Assembly: GCF_020630935.1 (NCBI RefSeq)
Contig: NZ_JAHDIG010000018.1
Span: 1 to 64,000, forward strand
Direction of reading: 5' to 3'
DNA: 64,000 nt
Source of the DNA: Bernardetia sp.
GTDB taxonomy: Bacteria > Bacteroidota > Bacteroidia > Cytophagales > Bernardetiaceae
The position numbers were made by a program, and so were the translations under genes. Below are positions 33,788-41,766 of the stretch, piece after piece. The notes below the pieces were generated by a model, which was not told the origin of the DNA, ran no database searches, and saw only the letters and a program-made list of their open reading frames with translations. Each line of letters starts with the position of its first letter. Positions within the stretch are counted from its first letter, which is position 1.

Positions 33788-34624
33788 TTACGAGATGTCA
33801 AATTCCTTTGGCACATACTTTACCCTAGCAAAGTTCTTGGTAATCATTTCAGTAGTTATAATTTTACCACTCTGAAATTTTAATATCTTATTTCTCCATA
33901 TCTCGTTAGCTCTGAAAAACTCTCCATCTTGTTTCAAAAACCTATGATTTTTCTCAAATACGTGGTAAGCAAAATCTAATTCTTCATTTACCCTAATTTC
34001 GCCTTCAAGGAGTTTATCGGTCAGCCAAAGATTTATTTGAAATGTCCATGGCGTATTGTTGGTAAGCTGAAAATCAAGATAGTTGTAAAAAACGGTTGCT
34101 CCACTAGCAAAAGGTAATACTCGCCCGTCGTCTGGAAAAGGGTCGTAGCTATGATGATGGCGTTCGTTAATGGTAAGTGGAGAGTGTAGAGCTAGCCAAT
34201 GTAATAGATTCGAACTCTGACAGATTCCTCCACCAATTCCAGCTTTTGCCTCTCCAAAAGAGAGTTCCATGCCCATTTTGTATCCTTTCTTTTTTGTCGG
34301 AAGCCCTACTGTTTTACAAAAAGAAAAGGTTTCATTGGGCTTTACAAGTGTTCCATTGATTTTTTGGACAACAATTTCTAAATTTTTGATTTTGTTATAT
34401 TGGAGTTGCATATCCGAATCTCCTAGCTTTTTAAGTAGTTTAGATTGGTGTTTTTTAACCCTAAAAGGTAACTTATTTGGTTGTCTTTCTTTTGTATAGG
34501 TTTTTGAATCTAACCACCACATTAGCTTTCTTCTCCATCTTTTTTCCCAAATAGAAATAAAATATAAAGCTGGATGATATTGTGATAAGAGTTTACGTCT
34601 TTTTTTCATGCTGTGCTTCTTCAA
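33788..34624 (-). CDS. VanW family protein
   Basis: A 278-residue basic protein with no signal peptide. The family core is present: NKIKNLEIVVQKINGTLVKPNETFSFCKTVG (about 82-112), the glycine-rich GEAKAGIGGGICQSSNLLHWLAL (about 127-149), and ERHHHSYDPFPDDGRVLPFASGATVFYNY (about 155-185). VanW occurs in some vancomycin-resistance clusters but most relatives are chromosomal with unknown roles, possibly in cell-wall binding. Nothing nearby suggests glycopeptide resistance. A candidate -7 box (TACTTTTG on the minus strand) is 16 bases before the ATG. Confidence 0.88.
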   Translation of the reverse strand: MKKHSMKKRRKLLSQYHPALYFISIWEKRWRRKLMWWLDSKTYTKERQPNKLPFRVKKHQSKLLKKLGDSDMQLQYNKIKNLEIVVQKINGTLVKPNETFSFCKTVGLPTKKKGYKMGMELSFGEAKAGIGGGICQSSNLLHWLALHSPLTINERHHHSYDPFPDDGRVLPFASGATVFYNYLDFQLTNNTPWTFQINLWLTDKLLEGEIRVNEELDFAYHVFEKNHRFLKQDGEFFRANEIWRNKILKFQSGKIITTEMITKNFARVKYVPKEFDIS

Positions 34625-34639
34625 GTTTATTACTATCTA

Positions 34640-34647
34640 CAAAAGTA
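34640..34647 (-). promoter_or_regulatory. Candidate -7 box for the VanW-family gene
   Basis: CAAAAGTA on the + strand reads TACTTTTG on the minus strand, the same octamer as in the marC-family and tRNA-Leu promoters, 16 bases upstream of the start codon. Confidence 0.45.
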
Positions 34648-34735
34648 TCCTTTTTGCTTCTTAACGAATAACTTTTTATTTTCGTAGAGTAATTTTTCTA
34701 TCCAAAACTATTTTCAATTTCCTTTCTCTTTTACA

Positions 34736-36100
34736 ATGATAGCAATCGTCGGTGCAGGTATTTCAGGACTTTCTTTAGCTTGGCATTTACATCAAAAAAA
34801 TATTCCTTATCAAATCTTTGAAGCTAGTAGCGAAGTAGGAGGGTACTTGAAAACTACTCAAATGGGAAAAAACAAGGCGTATTTGTTTGAAAAAGGAGCA
34901 AATTCGCTATTGATGGACGATGAAATCTTTGATTTTATACAAAAATCTGGTTTTGAGAATGAGCTTGTCTATGCTAATAAAGTCAGTAAGAGTCGTTTTA
35001 TTGTTAAAGATGGAAAACCCAAAAAACTACCTACTTCACCACAAGGCTTACTCTTTAGTTCATTTTTTTCTCCAACAACTAAAGCCAAAATTTTTAAAGA
35101 ACTCTATTCAAAAAAAGAAGAATTAGACCCTAAAATTACAGTAGGAGATTTTTTAGAAGAACGTTTTGGAAAACAGTTGGTAGATTATGCTGTAAGTCCT
35201 TTTGTTACAGGAATCTATGCAGCAGATGCCTACCAACTTTTACTCAAATATACTTTTCCAAAAATTACGGAATACGCTGAAAAACATGGTTCTATTTTGA
35301 AAGGTTTCATTAAAGAGAATGGTGGAAGTAGAAAACAATCTGTTTCATTTAAAAACGGAATGCAGTCTTTTGCTAGACATCTAGCAAAAAGCATCAATGT
35401 ACAGTACAATCATAGAGTAGTTTCTCTGAAAAACAGTGACTTTATTGAGCGAAAAAATAGACGTTGGGTATTAGAAATAGAACACGATTATAGAGGGCAA
35501 ATAACAACAGAAAGCCTAGAGTTTGACAAAGTTTTTCTGACAACACCACCTTCAGCAACTGCCAATTTTTTAGAACCTCACTTTGAAAAACTAGCTCTCA
35601 CTATCAAAGACATTCATTACCCTACTATGTGTTTGATTCATAGTGTGTTTAAAAAGAAAGATGTAGGTTTTGAATTGAATGGTTTTGGCGCATTGCATCC
35701 AAAAGTAGAAGGTCTTTTTTCAGCAGGAACAATTTGGAGTAGTAGTGTATTTGAAGGGCGTGCGCCCAAAGATGAAGTTTTGTTTACTGGTTTTGTAGGA
35801 GGCAGACAGTGGCAAGAAAATGCAGAACTTCCCAAAAAAGAAATTTTGGAAAAACATACTGCCGAACTCAAACAAATCTATGGAATAAAAAAAGCCCCTG
35901 TTATTCAACAGTTTATAAGATGGGAAAAGTCTGTTCCTCAGTACGACGAGCAGATGCTTCAAGTAGAAAGACAACTCAAACGACTTAAAAAATCGGATAT
36001 TTATATTTGTGCTAATTGGTTTGGAGGAGTTTCGGTAAGCGATTGTATTAAAAAAGGACGAGATTTAGCGTTGCAGTTTATCGCAGATTCAAATTTATGA
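34736..36100 (+). CDS. hemY: FAD-dependent protoporphyrinogen/coproporphyrinogen oxidase
   Basis: A 454-residue flavoprotein. The N-terminal dinucleotide fold IAIVGAGISGLSLAWHLHQKNIPYQIFEAS (about 2-32) is followed by EVGGYLKT. Substrate-domain motifs AVSPFVTGIYAAD (about 152-164) and the C-terminal FAD block ANWFGGVSVSDCIKKGRDLA (about 430-449) match HemY/HemG-type oxidases. It catalyses a six-electron aromatisation step late in haem synthesis. The next gene starts one base after its stop, so the pair is probably co-translated. Whether the protoporphyrin or coproporphyrin route is used cannot be told. Confidence 0.9.
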   Translation: MIAIVGAGISGLSLAWHLHQKNIPYQIFEASSEVGGYLKTTQMGKNKAYLFEKGANSLLMDDEIFDFIQKSGFENELVYANKVSKSRFIVKDGKPKKLPTSPQGLLFSSFFSPTTKAKIFKELYSKKEELDPKITVGDFLEERFGKQLVDYAVSPFVTGIYAADAYQLLLKYTFPKITEYAEKHGSILKGFIKENGGSRKQSVSFKNGMQSFARHLAKSINVQYNHRVVSLKNSDFIERKNRRWVLEIEHDYRGQITTESLEFDKVFLTTPPSATANFLEPHFEKLALTIKDIHYPTMCLIHSVFKKKDVGFELNGFGALHPKVEGLFSAGTIWSSSVFEGRAPKDEVLFTGFVGGRQWQENAELPKKEILEKHTAELKQIYGIKKAPVIQQFIRWEKSVPQYDEQMLQVERQLKRLKKSDIYICANWFGGVSVSDCIKKGRDLALQFIADSNL

Positions 36101-36101
36101 T

Positions 36102-37067
36102 ATGAATAGCTACATTTTAGAAGCCAAAGAACATAAAACACTGCTTGCCCAAAATAGAATTGACCCCATTACAGGCGATTTGATAAAGGAAGGCGATGAA
36201 GTGGTTTTTTGTGCTGGTTGTAAGTCTATTTTTTTGAAAGATACGTGGGAATATTTAGGACAAAAACACTGTAACCAAACAGCAACACTTAATTGTATTC
36301 CAGTTAGTTCTGCAAAATTAAAACTTGGGAATGATATTTTGTATATTCATCCCATCAAAAACATAAGTACTATTGAGTTAGAGATAGTTTCTTTAATGGA
36401 ATATTGGATATATTCGGAAAAAGACACAGGTAAATATCACGACTATTTCTTTGGAGATAAAGCAGACAAATTTAAAATTTTTGTTTATGTATTTTTTTTC
36501 ATTTTATCTCAAGTAATATACTATAATACTCAAAATGGCTTTCTTTTTCTCATATCAATCGCTTGTACATTTGCCTCTTATCCATTTTTAAAATTTTTAA
36601 TTTACAAAAAATATAGAAAAACATTAAAAGATAAGTATAGAAATATAACCGAACAATCTTTTTTAGTAAAAAACAATGGAATTTCTGTTTGTTCAGAGTA
36701 TGGAATAACAGAAGTTTTTTTACCTTCTAAAAAACTTAAAGCTGTTACTTTATCAAACTTAGGATTCTTCTCTAAATCGGAAATTATTTTTGAATATGAT
36801 GAAGAGAGAAAACTGACCATTCCAATAAAGAAGATAATAGATGAAGGTAATTTTTTTCCTTTTCTGAAAGCCTTAGCTCGTTTTAGCCAAGGACTTGACT
36901 TTCCAATTACACTCTTTATTGATGACAAGGAAAAAATAGAACAAGCCAATAGGCTTATCACAGAAACAAAAGCTAAATTTACAATAGAAAGCCGAGAAGA
37001 TGTTTTGAAGATGAAATACGGCAGTCTTTATAAATATGCTGATAAAATTGAAAAATTATTATCTTAG
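36102..37067 (+). CDS. Membrane protein with N-terminal zinc-ribbon-like motif
   Basis: A 321-residue protein that begins one base after hemY. Near residues 33-55 it has a C-x2-C ... H-C arrangement (FCAGCKSIFLKDTWEYLGQKHC), suggestive of a small zinc ribbon or RING-like knuckle. Two membrane helices lie at about 128-143 and 146-163 (FVYVFFFILSQVIYY and LFLISIACTFASYPF). The C-terminal half is soluble and alternates strands and helices. Not recognised as a known family. Tight coupling to hemY suggests a joint role, but no function can be proposed. Confidence 0.65.
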   Translation: MNSYILEAKEHKTLLAQNRIDPITGDLIKEGDEVVFCAGCKSIFLKDTWEYLGQKHCNQTATLNCIPVSSAKLKLGNDILYIHPIKNISTIELEIVSLMEYWIYSEKDTGKYHDYFFGDKADKFKIFVYVFFFILSQVIYYNTQNGFLFLISIACTFASYPFLKFLIYKKYRKTLKDKYRNITEQSFLVKNNGISVCSEYGITEVFLPSKKLKAVTLSNLGFFSKSEIIFEYDEERKLTIPIKKIIDEGNFFPFLKALARFSQGLDFPITLFIDDKEKIEQANRLITETKAKFTIESREDVLKMKYGSLYKYADKIEKLLS

Positions 37068-37103
37068 AATTAAAAGTTGTTTTAAGAATGTAGTTTTATA
37101 ATT

Positions 37104-37200
37104 GTCGGTACTGACCTATCGGTCTGACCTTAGTCTATTAGGTCAGTCTCGCTAGAGCAGACCTTAAATAATTTGTTTTTGCTCTATTGACTTCGCCGAC
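37104..37200. repeat. Nested inverted-repeat structure in intergenic DNA
   Basis: GTCGG (37104) pairs with CCGAC (ending 37200); inside, ACTGACCTA (37110-37118) pairs with TAGGTCAGT (37139-37147), whose loop holds a further GGTCTGACC palindrome. It lies between the zinc-ribbon membrane gene and the OmpA lipoprotein gene and may be a terminator-like or mobile repeat. Confidence 0.5.
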
Positions 37201-37271
37201 TTTCAGGTCTTAAAAAACTTCTTAATCTTACTTGTCAAAGACAATTCTTTGCCCTACAAAAATATAACTAA

Positions 37272-38141
37272 ATGAAATTATACATACTTTTTTTATTGAC
37301 TTTGCTGGTCAGTTTATTTACTTTCTCGTGTGTCAGTCCAAATAAATACAAAGCTAAAGTAGCCGAAGTAGAGCGCAAAGAGCAAGAAAACGAACGTATC
37401 AGAAGGCAATTTTATGAAGCTCAAAAACTACTCATTCAAAGTTCAGATTCTTTGAGAGAGGTTATTGTTTCTTTACAGACAAAAGATTATCAGCTAGATA
37501 GCTTACAAAAAGTTTCTCAAAAGGCCATCAAAAGGAATGATTCATTGTATCAGAAACTAAAAGTTAATGAAGAAGAACTGGTACAAAAAGAACAGGAAAT
37601 TCTAAAAAAAGAAAAAAACATCTCCATTCTTAGAAACAGACAGTATCAACGCCAAAGACAATCTAATGAAATTCAGAAGTCTATCAAAACAGCGTTTAGT
37701 TCACTGAGCAAAGAATCTTTTTCTGTCCAAGAAAAGTCTGGACGTTTGTATATTTCGTTTTCCAACAAACTTCTTTTCGAAACGGCAAGCATAGACATCA
37801 ATTCGGAGGGTAAAAAAGCATTGCAAAAATTGGCTTCCATCTTAAAAAATAATACTTCACAACTAGATATTTGGGTAGAAGGACACACCGACAATATGCC
37901 TGTAACAGGTGCAGAGCTTCCTTTCAAGGACAACTGGCAACTTAGCGCACTTCGTGCTTCAGTAGTTACACAAATTTTAGTAGAAAATGGAGTTTCTCCG
38001 AAAAGTATTGTAGCAGCAGGTTATGGAGAGCATTTACCTATTTCTAGCAACCAAACAGCAGAAGGCAAAAGCAAGAACCGACGCATCGAAATCGTACTTT
38101 TGCCCAAACTAGATGAAATTTTTGAGCTGATAGGAAAGTAA
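37272..38141 (+). CDS. OmpA-family lipoprotein
   Basis: A 289-residue protein. Its lipoprotein signal is LLTLLVSLFTFSC (lipidated Cys near residue 20). A long coiled coil (about 28-130, rich in E, Q and K) leads to an OmpA-like peptidoglycan-binding domain (about 165-285), with the conserved block VEGHTDNMPV (about 207-216), NWQLSALRA and AAGYGEHLPISSNQTAEGKSKNRRIEI. It should anchor the outer membrane to the cell wall. A single-gene unit; it converges on the sensor kinase gene. Confidence 0.9.
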   Translation: MKLYILFLLTLLVSLFTFSCVSPNKYKAKVAEVERKEQENERIRRQFYEAQKLLIQSSDSLREVIVSLQTKDYQLDSLQKVSQKAIKRNDSLYQKLKVNEEELVQKEQEILKKEKNISILRNRQYQRQRQSNEIQKSIKTAFSSLSKESFSVQEKSGRLYISFSNKLLFETASIDINSEGKKALQKLASILKNNTSQLDIWVEGHTDNMPVTGAELPFKDNWQLSALRASVVTQILVENGVSPKSIVAAGYGEHLPISSNQTAEGKSKNRRIEIVLLPKLDEIFELIGK

Positions 38142-38158
38142 GTGAGAAATTTTTAAGA

Positions 38159-38185
38159 AATTACTATCAGTCTATTCTAGTAATT
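38159..38185. terminator. Weak hairpin between convergent genes
   Basis: AATTACTA (38159-38166) and TAGTAATT (38178-38185) with an 11-base loop, in the 51-base gap between the OmpA gene and the sensor kinase gene. Only short flanking T runs, so a terminator role is uncertain. Confidence 0.4.
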
Positions 38186-38192
38186 CGTATTT

Positions 38193-39827
38193 TCAAGAAG
38201 TAGATAGTTCTTGTTTTTTTAGGTTAGGAATTTGTAAAATAAATTTTGACCCTTTTTTATAATCAGATTGTAAATTAAGCGTTCCTCCAAGCTGGTCGAC
38301 GGTTTGTTTGACAACATAAAGCCCTAAGCCTGTTCCTTTTGAACGTTCGTTGCCTCTATAAAACATTTCAAAAACTTTCTCTAACTGTTCTCCTTGTATA
38401 CCTTCTCCATTATCTTCTATCGTAATGTTAGCGTACTTTCTAGTAACTCGTACAGAAATATTTACATAGGCTGCTTCATCTCGTTTAGCTCTATATTCTA
38501 CCGAATTAGCAATCAGACATTCCAAAATGGTGTACAGACGGTCTGTGTCTGAATAAAACTCTAACTGTTGTGTAATATCTTTTCTAAACTCTACTTCTTT
38601 TGCACCTTCCAAAAACTTGGCTTCTTCTATCAGTTGGATAACAAAACCATCAAAGTGAATACGTTCTTTCTTTACTTTAAAGTTTTTATTGGCTACGTAA
38701 GCTAAAATTTTATTGACATAATAATCTAATTTGTGCAAACTTGTTCCGATATTAGAAACATAAAAAGATAAATTTTTATTATCATCAAACTCTAGTTGGA
38801 TTACACTGATTAGTCCGAGTGCAGAAGCTATTGGCGAGCGTACATTATGCGAAACACTATATACAAACTTATCTAATTCATAATTTCGTTTTTCTAATTC
38901 TTCATTCTTATCAAATAAGAGCTTTTGAGCTTTTTGTTTTTCTTTTATTTCTTTCCTTAACGTATTGGTTTTGCGCTTCACTTCTCTGCGAAGAGCAAAA
39001 ATCCAAGTTCCTATTATCAAACTAACAGAAAGCAAAATAATAGCAGTCCATTTTAGGCGTTTAAGTAAAATAGTGTAGGCTTCTTTTTCATTATCAAACC
39101 ATTTGACATATAGCTCGGAATAGACACCATTTTCTTTTATTCGGTTCATTCCCATTTCAATATCTCTAGCAAGTTTTTTATCGCCTTTTTTGACTACAAA
39201 AGCCAAGTTTTTAGAAAAAATAAATTCCTCTCCTACGGCTAAGTTATCCAAACTGTATTCTTCTATAAACTTATGTGCTGTATATTGATTGATAAGTGCA
39301 TAATCACACCTGCCATAAGCTACCATTTTGAGAGCATGTAAATCTGTTACAGATTCCATTCTGTGAATAGTAGGGTCTTGTTTTTTTATATATTCTTCAG
39401 CAATAGCATTGGCTGTTACGGCAACAGATTTACCCTTCATTTGCCGAATGAGCTTTACAGGAGGATTTTTTCTGTTTCTGACAATTACATAAGAAACAAT
39501 ATCGTGGTGAGGTAAGAAATCTATTTTTTTAGCTCTCTCTTCAGAATAAATCATATCTACTACATTTATTCTTCCTTTTGGAGATTCTAGCTCTTCTCTT
39601 ATTTGTGTCCAGTTGCCTAATTGAATATCTACTTCATATCCCATTTCATTTCCTATGGCTTTTATCAAGTCTATATGAAAACCGTCATATTCTCCTTTTT
39701 TATTGATAAATTCATAAGGTGGATAATCATAATCTGAACCAAAAAAAATCTTTTTGGTAGAATCACTCTGTCCGAACAAAGAATTTATTACAAATAAAAA
39801 TATGAATGAAAATATGTATTTCATCAA
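38193..39827 (-). CDS. Sensor histidine kinase with periplasmic solute-binding domain
   Basis: A 544-residue protein: signal peptide (about 1-19), a type 3 extracellular solute-binding domain (about 23-245; KIFFGSDYDYPPYEFINKKGEYDGFHIDLIKAIGNEMGYE is typical), one membrane helix (about 258-278), a coiled coil, then HisKA with the phosphoacceptor His in YSVSHNVRSP (about 328) and an ATPase domain with IANSVEY (N box), DNGEGIQG and GTGLGLYVVKQ. It should sense an amino-acid-like or other small ligand in the periplasm. No response regulator is adjacent, so it is an orphan kinase. Fused binding-domain kinases of this layout are well known in other bacteria, such as the BvgS type. Confidence 0.9.
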   Translation of the reverse strand: MMKYIFSFIFLFVINSLFGQSDSTKKIFFGSDYDYPPYEFINKKGEYDGFHIDLIKAIGNEMGYEVDIQLGNWTQIREELESPKGRINVVDMIYSEERAKKIDFLPHHDIVSYVIVRNRKNPPVKLIRQMKGKSVAVTANAIAEEYIKKQDPTIHRMESVTDLHALKMVAYGRCDYALINQYTAHKFIEEYSLDNLAVGEEFIFSKNLAFVVKKGDKKLARDIEMGMNRIKENGVYSELYVKWFDNEKEAYTILLKRLKWTAIILLSVSLIIGTWIFALRREVKRKTNTLRKEIKEKQKAQKLLFDKNEELEKRNYELDKFVYSVSHNVRSPIASALGLISVIQLEFDDNKNLSFYVSNIGTSLHKLDYYVNKILAYVANKNFKVKKERIHFDGFVIQLIEEAKFLEGAKEVEFRKDITQQLEFYSDTDRLYTILECLIANSVEYRAKRDEAAYVNISVRVTRKYANITIEDNGEGIQGEQLEKVFEMFYRGNERSKGTGLGLYVVKQTVDQLGGTLNLQSDYKKGSKFILQIPNLKKQELSTS

Positions 39828-39940
39828 ACAAGGAAACTATAAGAAAGCAATACGATAAATGTAGGCAGTAAAGAGAAAGAGTTATTATTGGCTACTACAT
39901 TTTGCAGTTAGAATAGATTGTATCAAGATACATATTTTTT

Positions 39941-40426
39941 CTAAAAAATATCAATGATTTTGACTTTTTTTCCCCTAAACTCAAAAGTTTCTCCTTTCTT
40001 TTTTCCACTCATCATTTCATAAATTGGAGCAGCCGTAGAAATAGCAAAATAAGAACTTGGCTTACCATCAATTTTTATTTCTCCTTGGCTAAGCGAAACA
40101 AAAAACTTTTGTCCCATATCTGTAATTACAATAGCTCCTAAGTCCACAGAAGAATAATTTTTTTGCATAGATATTCTTGACAAAACTTCTAGCTTGTCTT
40201 TTGCTTCTACAAACTGACGAGCGTACATATCTCTGTCTTGTTGTAATTGAGTACGAAAAGACTCAAATTTTTCCTCCATACTTCCTTGTTCTTCATTGGC
40301 ACTTTCTTGTGCTTCATTCATAGCATTTTTAGCATCATTTGCAATTCCGATTTGTTTCTGACGAACAGCTTCTAAAAGTTGTTTTTTCAATAAAATATTA
40401 GATTCTGTAGTTGAAGGTGTAGCCAT
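39941..40426 (-). CDS. GreA/GreB-like protein
   Basis: A 161-residue protein. The N-terminal half is a coiled coil (about 10-85; EAQESANEEQGSMEEKFESFRTQL has acidic residues where GreA has its catalytic tip), and the C-terminal half (about 92-161; SVDLGAIVITDMGQKFFVSL...APIYEMMSGKKKGETFEFRGKKVKIIDIF) matches the FKBP-like domain of GreA. Gre factors rescue backtracked RNA polymerase by transcript cleavage. It is a divergent family member; several Bacteroidota relatives carry unrelated names in databases. It is a single gene with a stand-alone position. Confidence 0.72.
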   Translation of the reverse strand: MATPSTTESNILLKKQLLEAVRQKQIGIANDAKNAMNEAQESANEEQGSMEEKFESFRTQLQQDRDMYARQFVEAKDKLEVLSRISMQKNYSSVDLGAIVITDMGQKFFVSLSQGEIKIDGKPSSYFAISTAAPIYEMMSGKKKGETFEFRGKKVKIIDIF

Positions 40427-40571
40427 AATTTTAAGATGTTTTGAACTGAACTATAAAGACAAAGTATAAAATTTAACAAAATGATTTTCTCATAACGCAA
40501 ATGCTTTTGAATAGTTGTATTTAAAAGAAAAACTATTCAAAATTTTTACAAAAAATAGTCATCTTTGCAGT

Positions 40572-41249
40572 ATGAATAAAAAGACCAATGCCTTTTCCCA
40601 AATCTTTACACTTCTACAAAAAGAATTTCGACTAGAGTGGCGACAGCGAATTGCTCTAAATAGTATTTTACTCTATTTAGCAGCCACTATTTTTGTATGC
40701 TATTTGAGCTTTCCATTGCAAAAACTTCCTCCTTTGGTTTGGAATGCTCTCTTTTGGATAATCTTAATTTTTGCCAGCATCAATGCCATTGCTAAAAGTT
40801 TTGTGCAAGAAAGTGAAGGGCGTTATATGTACTTTTATACGCTCTTTAAACCTGAAGTACTGATTGTTGCCAAAATGATTTATAATACCTTTCTAATGCT
40901 TCTGATTTCATTTTTAGGCGTTACAGGATATGTTTTTGTGATGGGAACGCCTATTCAAGACTGGAACTTATTTTTATTGATTGTTTTGCTAGGTTCTATT
41001 GGTTTTTCTACTTCCCTTACTCTTATTTCTAGCATCTCGGCACAGACACAAAATAGCAGTATGCTAATGGCAATTCTTAGTTTTCCAGTGATTTTACCCT
41101 TAGTCTTGCTTCTGATTGATGCTTCCAAAAATGCTATTGATGGCTTAGCTTGGAGCGTTAGTAAAGATGAAATTATGCTTTTAGTGGGAACAGATTTAGT
41201 CTTGGCTGCACTAGCCTATATCCTTTTTCCTTTTTTATGGAGGAGTTGA
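40572..41249 (+). CDS. ccmB: Haem exporter permease CcmB-like protein
   Basis: A 225-residue, six-helix membrane protein. The start MNKKTNAFSQIFTLLQKEFRLEWRQR and the segment FVQESEGRYMYFYTLFKPEVLIVAKMIYN are typical of CcmB. With the CcmA ATPase and CcmC it takes part in cytochrome c maturation. The start at 40572 was chosen over 40515 because a near-consensus promoter box (CATCTTTG, 40560-40567) lies directly before it, implying a leaderless transcript. The partner ccm genes are not adjacent, which is not rare in this phylum. Confidence 0.87.
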   Translation: MNKKTNAFSQIFTLLQKEFRLEWRQRIALNSILLYLAATIFVCYLSFPLQKLPPLVWNALFWIILIFASINAIAKSFVQESEGRYMYFYTLFKPEVLIVAKMIYNTFLMLLISFLGVTGYVFVMGTPIQDWNLFLLIVLLGSIGFSTSLTLISSISAQTQNSSMLMAILSFPVILPLVLLLIDASKNAIDGLAWSVSKDEIMLLVGTDLVLAALAYILFPFLWRS

Positions 41250-41271
41250 TAGCTTAAAAATTAACTTAACA

Positions 41272-41709
41272 TCAGAATAGAATCTCTAATCTACTATTCT
41301 TTTTAGCTGCTTTTCTCTCCCAAAATGTGATGATTGCATAAATAATCGCAAACAAATGTACGGTTAAGAGATAATAGATTTCAAAGAAAAATGTGGTTTT
41401 AAAAGATAGTGAAACTATAAAAACTATACCTATAATAAAATAAAGTAAGATAGCTAGAAAATAATACATTCTAGTTGCTCTAATTTTCTTAGAATAACTT
41501 CCTAAAACTACTTGAAGAAGGTTAAATAAAGGATTGTAAAAACCCAAAAAACATAAGGCATAAAAATTTACTTGTTTGAAAAGCAATAAATGAGTTATAA
41601 ATTTTGGTTTGAAAACGATAACCAAATAAGAAATAATTAGTACAGGTACAGCAACAAATTGAATTAGAAAATCGAAGTCTAAGGTATTTCTTTTTCTAGC
41701 ATTGAGCAT
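41272..41709 (-). CDS. Small membrane protein of unknown function
   Basis: A 145-residue hydrophobic protein with about four membrane helices (about 10-30, 40-62, 77-99, 104-125). The C-terminus is basic (WERKAAKKNSRLEILF). No family is recognised. It starts 58 bases after the ABC permease gene on the same strand (downstream of it), so the two may be co-transcribed. Confidence 0.6.
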   Translation of the reverse strand: MLNARKRNTLDFDFLIQFVAVPVLIISYLVIVFKPKFITHLLLFKQVNFYALCFLGFYNPLFNLLQVVLGSYSKKIRATRMYYFLAILLYFIIGIVFIVSLSFKTTFFFEIYYLLTVHLFAIIYAIITFWERKAAKKNSRLEILF

Positions 41710-41766
41710 AATGGAGTACGTTACATCATATTCTAAAAATCATAAATCTAACTTATAAACTAGCCT

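Noticed and set aside
33788-34624. Vancomycin resistance locus
   Set aside because: Only a VanW-family gene is present, with no vanH/A/X or regulator; such genes are widespread without resistance.
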